From Epiperipatus broadwayi (taxonomy: Eukaryota > Onychophora > Udeonychophora > Euonychophora > Peripatidae), in contig JAQFVV010012434.1 of NCBI GenBank assembly GCA_028023455.1, forward strand, positions 5,920,264 through 5,984,263: a DNA stretch of 64,000 bases. Direction: 5' to 3'. The position numbers and the translations under genes are program-made. Under the pieces are notes generated by a model that was not told the origin of the DNA, searched no databases, and saw nothing but the letters and a program-made list of their open reading frames with translations. The number at the start of each line of letters is the position of its first letter. Positions within the stretch are counted from its first letter, which is position 1. Shown here in pieces: positions 58,201 through 64,000 of the stretch.

Positions 58201-59103
58201 AGGCTGTCTTCTTTAATTATTACTTTGCAAATATAAGACAACACAAGCAAATAATCTTATATAAGTTTTAAAATTCAGGCTATAATTATGGAAATTTTTC
58301 TTTCAATCATGTTATAAATTATAATAATCCTATAATTTAGATAGCAATGTTTTTTCTCTTTAATAATAAAAAGATGAACATGTTAATTTTAATGAGCAGT
58401 GTAAAGTTCTAATCAAATTATTGTCCTTTCCCAAGACAATTTCTTTCTTTCAAACTTAGATAGTTCAATGAAGATTTAAAAACTAAACTGATAGGTAGAT
58501 TCCAGTATTCATGACCATGAAGTAATTTGTTGTATTATTCTTTCAATATCTTAATTTGTTTTCTAATCATTTTTTTTCTTTCCTGTTCTAGGGATTCTTA
58601 AGAAATCATCTTGGAGGTAAAAAGAATGAAATTGAAATTTGGAACTAAGGGATCCCTAAAATGGTTAAGTAGCCAGATATATTAGCTTTTTCCTTACTGA
58701 ATTTTATTTCTTCACTTGTTGAATTTAACAATAAAATGTTAGCCTTTATATTAACATTTTCTCTATTTTACCTAAGTTTTTTCCCCCTTCAACGACTTCC
58801 AGCTTGCACATGTTCAAAGCAAACTTTTATTCAACATTATTTTATGCAAATAATTGAATACTATAGTATGAGATATAAAATCTTAGTTATTAAATATTAT
58901 TAAGCAATATATATTTTTATTTTATCTTAATAAAGATAAAATAAATACTTGGTTATTATTCATAAAAGAGTAAATCTCATCATTAATTTACAATACTGAA
59001 TTATAATACATGTAATTACATGTTGGAAAATTTCTATTATTTTGCTTTTAAATGTCTAGACTGAAATTTTTCAAATATTCATCAGTTAGTAATAAGCACA
59101 CTA
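55261..59103. other. AT-rich region with isolated features, no gene established
   Basis: 55525-55610 is a short G/C-richer patch with repeated GATCGACC-type text (GATCGACCGGTGGATCACAA), possibly a relic of another transposon. A C run lies at about 57077-57091. At 58592-58616 a 25-base segment sits between a strong pyrimidine-tract acceptor (TTTTTTTCTTTCCTGTTCTAG) and a donor-like GTAAAAAG. Otherwise AT-rich DNA with no domain. Confidence 0.4.
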
Positions 59104-59468
59104 GTAAACTCGAAGAAGTATGGAGAGATGTATGTTGGGAGTAACAAGAAGAGATCGAAAACACAATGTATGGGACAGAGAACAAACCGGTGTTACTGAC
59201 CTCATTGAAAAAATTAAAAGATTGAAGTGGAGTTGGGCTGGACATATTGCTAGAAGAGATGATAATAGATGGTCAATTGAAATTTTAAACTGGATTCCAA
59301 GAGATTGTAAAAGACCCAGAAAGAGACCACATGTGAGATTGATGGATGAAATAAGAAAGTGTGCAGGGGTGATGTGGAGAAGAGAAGCTAAAGACCGGAG
59401 AAGATGGATTAAACTTAGAGAGATCTTCATTCTGCAGTGGATTGATAATGGTTATTGATGATATTAAT
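59104..59468 (+). pseudogene. RTE-like retrotransposon 3' fragment
   Basis: The 3' end of the same family as 15178-16458. A 112-codon frame (59120-59458) reads MERCMLGVTRRDRKHNVW, LKWSWAGHIARRDDNRW, IPRDCKRPRKRPHVRLMDEI and ends FILQWIDNGY with a stop, which is the natural C-terminus of RTE proteins. A short TGATGAT tail follows at 59456. Only the last part of the RT protein is present, a typical 5' truncation of target-primed reverse transcription. The frame is undamaged, so this insertion is probably younger than the one at 15 kb. Confidence 0.85.
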
Positions 59469-60396
59469 TTATGTGCTGTTATTTATCAGTTGAACATACT
59501 TGAAAAGTCTGAATTTTTCTAAAGACATGTAAAAGACTAAATGACGGAAATGGTCTAATCAAAGAGTAAAATGTCATTATCCAGACTATAATAAAAACAT
59601 TTTATGATTTGTTTAAAACAATAATTATCGTTATTTTTTAACTGACTTTTAAATGTAAATATATGTACTGCAGTATATACATATACACAAATCTTTCTTA
59701 CGTATTGTTAAGAAAATTGAACAGATTACGTGGAGTAACTTGATTCTCACAAAAATAAATTAATTCCGTTTATTTTTTTTCCATATAATTATATAATCTA
59801 ACTATCTATCTAGTGCATACTATATTAGTAAAGTAAAAAAGCAGAAAATACTTTCATAGATAATTGGTATTTAATTTAGTTGTTTTGTTTATTATAAGTT
59901 TTAATAATTAAATTAACAGTGGATACATGTTTCTTGGAATAACATAATTATTTAAATATTACACCCAATTATTTCACTATATCCATGATTTCACTTAAAT
60001 ATTTTTTGGAATATTAAATAATAAAAAAAAAAAATCATTAAAAAATTTAATGTTTTATTTCATAGTTACCGGATGCAGCAATCCAAAACATGAGCAAATT
60101 ATATAATCTTTTTCAGTTAAATAACTTGAATTTTCTAATCTGATTATCACTTACCTTTTTCATTTCACTAAGAATTTTCATCACAAAAAATCAAGTATAC
60201 AAAAGAACTAAAGTAAATTTTTATTTCTGAGAAAGAGAATATTATGCTTGTCTTTTAAAAGGATGAAAATTGTTTAGCATTTTATTTCATTCTACTTCTC
60301 CACTCAAAACAAAAAAAAACCTCTTTGAAACAAACAAAAAAGATTTTTTAATATATATCTTAATGTGACTATTTAACAAAATTGTATCAAAGACGA
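59469..60396. other. AT-rich spacer, no gene seen
   Basis: Flank between the RTE fragment and the hAT element. No domain, array or TIR recognised. Confidence 0.4.
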
Positions 60397-62722
60397 GCAT
60401 ATTACAGGGATGGGGAACATGCAGCCTTAATGCCGCATGTTGCCTTTTTGAATCTTAGTCAGCCTTATTCGTAATTTGCATTGCAAAATCTATTTATTAC
60501 AAAGTACATGTGGTGTCATTGACTGATAGTATCTACTTTGACTATACCTCAATCACAATCTTTACCTGTGGAGCATGCATCACATGTGCATTGCTGCTTA
60601 TATTGAGGTTAACATAAATTTAATATGTAGATTGCCCACCATATCTTGGAAAAGAAAGTTGAATGAAGAAAAGAGAACATTTAATATTCAGTGGGAACTA
60701 GATTTCTTTATTTCCATGAAAGATAAAAGTTTGTTGTGTAATACAATGTTAACAAGTTTAAAAAAATCCAATACAAATCAACATTATTTAACTCATAAAG
60801 AACACAAATATGTCAAATTAGAAACTTGTCAAATTTGCACTGCAAAAATTAAAAAAAGGAAAAACTGTGTTAACAGACAGGTTTTAATGCTTTTATTTAT
60901 AAGAATATTATTGCAGTTGATGTTATATACAAAATAGCACATATACTGGGGGAAAAAGGCATACCATTAAGTGACATAGAAATAATAAAACAATGTATTA
61001 TTGAAGCAGTGGGCTGTTTAGATCCAGAAAAATTAGATAAATACAAAGAATTACCTCTTTCAAGAACTATAACTGATAGACAGCATGAATTAGCCCAAAA
61101 TGTGACAGAACATCTTCACACAATAATTGAAAATAGGAATGTATATTTTTCAATAGCTTTAGATAAAAGCACTGATAAAACTGACTTGGCTCAAGTATTA
61201 TATTTAATCATGCAACAACTAAAGATTTTTATTGCTACGAAGAACTACTCGCATTGGGTACACTTACTGGAAGAACTCACGGAATTAACATTATTAACAA
61301 TTTTTAAAAAAATGTTATCAATCAGAACTAAATCTTAATAATCTGATCAGTGTATACTCCAATGGTGCACTTTCCATGAGAGGCAAGTGAGGATTCATTT
61401 CTTTGTTAAAAAAAGAAAATTCAAATTTGGAATAGTTAATATTACACTGTATATTGCACCAGTAAAATCTTTGTGTTAAATCAACTATTTTACATGCTAC
61501 TATAGATCAAGTTATTGCAATTGTTAACTTTATTGAGTAAATGCAGTGCATCATCATGAATTCCAAATCATGCTTACATTAGAGGATGAAGCATATAGTG
61601 TTGATTTACCATATTATTGCAAAGTTTGCTAATTCAAGCTGACATATTTTGACTAAAGTTTTAACTTTACAAGAATAAATTTAACATTGTATAAGGAACA
61701 AAAAAAAACTGCAAATGATCAGATAAAGATTTTGTAGAAATGCTGCATTTTTGTCTGATATTATAGCAAAACAAAATGATTTAAATATTTCCCTGCAAGG
61801 TAAAACTAAACATATATATATATGACAAAAAATTGCATTTCACAAAAAGTTGACATTTTTCAAAACTTTATTATCTCACATGGATGTATCTGAAGGAGAC
61901 TTCCTGCATTTATTAAAAATCTTAACAAGCAGAAACATGAATCTGAATACTTTGATAATTATATAGCTGTCTTGAATTCCTTGATTGAAGAAAACATGGA
62001 AAGATTTTCAGATTATGAAGAGCATACTTTTGCAATTAAATTAGTTTTTGAACAACACCTGATTGATATCTCAAAAACCCCTATGGAAATACAAATAGAA
62101 TTGAGTTGGGAAAAAATAATATTATGAAATCTCTTTTTGATAGCAAAAAAGATTCTATTGAAATATGGAAAAATGCAATTGAATACTCATGCTTACGTCA
62201 ATATGCACACCGTTTGCTTTCCTGCTTTGGAAATACCTACTGTTGCGAATTAACATTTTCATATGACACAAATTAAAAACCATTTAAGATCATAGATAAC
62301 TGATACTCATTTAGAAGATCAACTTAAGCTATGAGTACAAAGCTAGAAACAAATATTCAATTACTTGCAAGCAAGAAACAAATGCCAGTGTCTCATTAAC
62401 TTGCAGTATTTTATAAATCTAAAATAAAACAATTGTTACCAATTACCTAAATTTTTCATATACTTATGTGCAATTCACACAAAAATATTCCGTTTTTTGT
62501 ACTTTTGTTTATTATACAATAGATCCATAAAAATATAACAAATGACCATTTAAATAGAGGTTTGAAAAGTTATAATTTATTAATCTACTACTTAGTATTT
62601 ATTTTAGTTTACTATGAGTATTAGTGTAAAACAAATTCAGAAAGTTCATGTGACCATTTTACTACTACCAAAGTTAAATGTGGCCTTCCATAATAAAAAG
62701 GTTCCCCACCCCTGGCATATTA
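60397..62722 (+). mobile_element. hAT DNA transposon with TIRs and 8-bp target-site duplication
   Basis: The element spans 60405-62714 (2,310 bp). The left end is CAGGGATGGGGAACAT and the right end, in reverse complement, CAGGGGTGGGGAACCT: 14 of 16 match. It is flanked by GCATATTA at 60397-60404 and the identical GCATATTA at 62715-62722, the 8-bp duplication that defines hAT insertions. The CAGGGGTGGGGAACC-type terminus is typical of Charlie-like hATs. Inside is a decayed transposase related to GTF2IRD2/ZBED5-type proteins. hAT elements move by cut and paste; this copy cannot make its own transposase. Confidence 0.95.
60575..62400 (+). pseudogene. hAT transposase relic, GTF2IRD2/ZBED5-like
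   Basis: 60640-60940 carries WKRKLNEEKRTFNIQWELDF, LLCNTML and NTNQHYLTHKEHKY, a decayed N-terminal zinc-finger region of the 'KRK...F...W...F' type. 60941-61338 has PLSRTITDRQHELAQNVTEH, then SIALDKSTDKTDLAQVLY around 61150-61205, the first catalytic aspartate block (the family reads A-x-D-E-S-T-D; E is K here). Frameshifts follow near 61340. 61895-62130 has KQKHESEYFDNYIAVLNSL, FSDYEEHTFAIKLVFEQHL. 62260-62400 has MTQIKNHLRS, DTHLEDQLKL and ASKKQMPVSH, the normal C-terminus. So the protein is nearly full length but broken by several stops and frame changes. Confidence 0.85.
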
Positions 62723-63919
62723 CATATTGGAAACACTATATTATGTGCTAAAAACATTCACTATTTGAAAATGTTAATATTCTCATTATGAATTTGAAAC
62801 AAATGTAATGGACATGGTTGAATTACTAAGTTATATATATATTGTAACCAAAAGATCCACCTGGACCATAAGTAAAAAAATTAATGATACAACACAAGAC
62901 TGTCATGATATAATCCAGTCGCGGTCAGGGTAACATGAAAGTATATTAAATTATCCCTTATGTGATTATTCATTTAATAACTATTCTCACTAATGAATGT
63001 ATCTTAAAACTACATTTCAAAACCTTAAACTGAGATTTTATTTACATGAGACTTTATGGCCGCCCATAAATGAGATGGTGTGATCTACAAAACTACTAAA
63101 GATTACTTTTCCAGAATTAAATATATGATCCATTACATCAATAATAACTATCACATGGGGAATATAGGCCATTTAACAAGACAGTAACAATTATAATCAG
63201 CATCGTAACATGATTGGTCACAACTCAGACATATTCAGGATTTTAATACAGCAATGTTAAGTAGGGTATTTGCTTTGCAATAAAAGGTAAGCAACACGAA
63301 CTTTAGGTTTATTCACCATTAATTTAAATGTCAACTTGAATCGATAGCAATGAGACTCTTATTGTAATAGGTAAAGCATTAGTTATAATATTAGAAAATA
63401 GGTTTAATCATAATGTTGGCTAGGAAATTTATTAATTTAGGTATATCACAAACACCAATAAAAGTAACAGATTCTGGGTTATATTCTAAAATTAACAACG
63501 CAAAGCTGAAGTGATGAAAGAATTAAATGGGATTTTGTTATACCTTGGACAACATTAACTACCCAAGAACAAAGCATTAATATATTCTCCTAGAATTTCA
63601 GTAAACCTTGTGTGCATCATCAGTGACAATATGCGGTTTAATATCTGGATTATTTAATATGATAAATTTTCTGGTTCTATGTATGACAAATAGCAATGGT
63701 ATAGTTAGGTTAAATTATAAAATTAATATTTATTTGCAACTTAATCAATACCAATAAATAATTGATTAATACAATGATCAAAAATAAATAAATAAATAAA
63801 CAAAATAAAATATCATCATATGTGTTAGAACACCTAGTCAATAACATCTCCATTATGTCAATACAGAACCTATGTACATATACCCCAGATTTATATTAAT
63901 AATAATAACTGGTATTAAA
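62723..63919. other. AT-rich spacer, no gene seen
   Basis: A few less AT-rich words (ATCCAGTCGCGGTCAGGGTA near 62915; TTTATGGCCGCCCATAAATG near 63050) but no frame, domain, array or TIR pair recognised. An A-rich AAATAAATAAATAAA run lies at about 63782-63800. Confidence 0.4.
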
Positions 63920-64000
63920 CCATTAAACATCACATGATCACCATTTCTTATGCTTGCTCATAACTGTTATTAAAACAGACAAAACTCTCCCTATAGTAGT
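63920..64000. repeat. FB-B fold-back element, cut by the window end
   Basis: Starts with AAACCATTAAACATCACATG and GATCACCATTTCTTATGCTT, continues with TATTAAAACAGACAAAACTC and stops at the window edge with CCCTATAGTAGT. This is the left arm in its best-kept form and matches 24370-24450 closely. Confidence 0.8.

Noticed and set aside
59048-59430. Minus-strand frames opposite the RTE fragment (59101-59430)
   Set aside because: They mirror the plus-strand RTE C-terminus, which has clear family motifs; the same mirror frames occur opposite the copy at 15 kb.

Overview
This is a piece of an animal nuclear genome, strongly AT-rich, and made mostly of decayed mobile elements and short repeats. There is no operon structure, no ribosome-binding sites and no long intact reading frame. 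The repeat types (APE-type non-LTR elements, RTE-type elements, a Penelope-like GIY-YIG nuclease, a Gypsy integrase remnant, hAT and Tigger-like DNA transposons, a tRNA-derived SINE) point to a metazoan, more likely an invertebrate. I cannot name the species. Many short open frames begin at TTG or GTG and are chance frames or pieces of dead transposons.

Layout. 1-1148, 4640-5790 and 53819-55260 hold one inverted-repeat family (here FB-A). 3781-4560, 14976-15170, 23945-24710, 28090-28390, 35790-36735, 51890-52180 and 63920-64000 hold a second fold-back family (FB-B). 5941-6213 is a hAT dimerisation-domain relic. 7223-12757 is an alternation of trinucleotide arrays and two related 5'-truncated non-LTR retrotransposons in head-to-tail order. 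15178-16458 and 59104-59468 are RTE-type relics; 28400-29500 is another non-LTR relic. 18052-19379 has matched terminal inverted repeats and a Tigger-like C-terminal relic. 26188-27780 is a 1,355-bp segment flanked by two nearly identical 119-bp direct repeats. 31785-31920 is a tRNA-derived SINE with a clear target-site duplication. 40948-44307 and 48618-51842 are two diverged copies of one 3.3-kb segment, with exon-like blocks; between them lie a broken Gypsy element (45988-47480) and a Penelope-like element on the other strand (47755-48537). 60405-62714 is a structurally complete hAT element with TIRs and a perfect 8-bp target-site duplication, but its transposase is frameshifted.

How it fits together. 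Nothing here looks like a working multi-gene system. The most informative signals are the microsatellite/retrotransposon alternation (suggesting insertion directed to trinucleotide repeats), the 119-bp duplication around a foreign-looking insert, the old 3.3-kb segmental duplication that may carry a partial host gene, and the two fold-back families that recur through the window. Long stretches (19.4-23.9 kb, 29.9-31.7 kb, 32-33.9 kb, 55.3-59.1 kb) are AT-rich DNA in which I see no gene.
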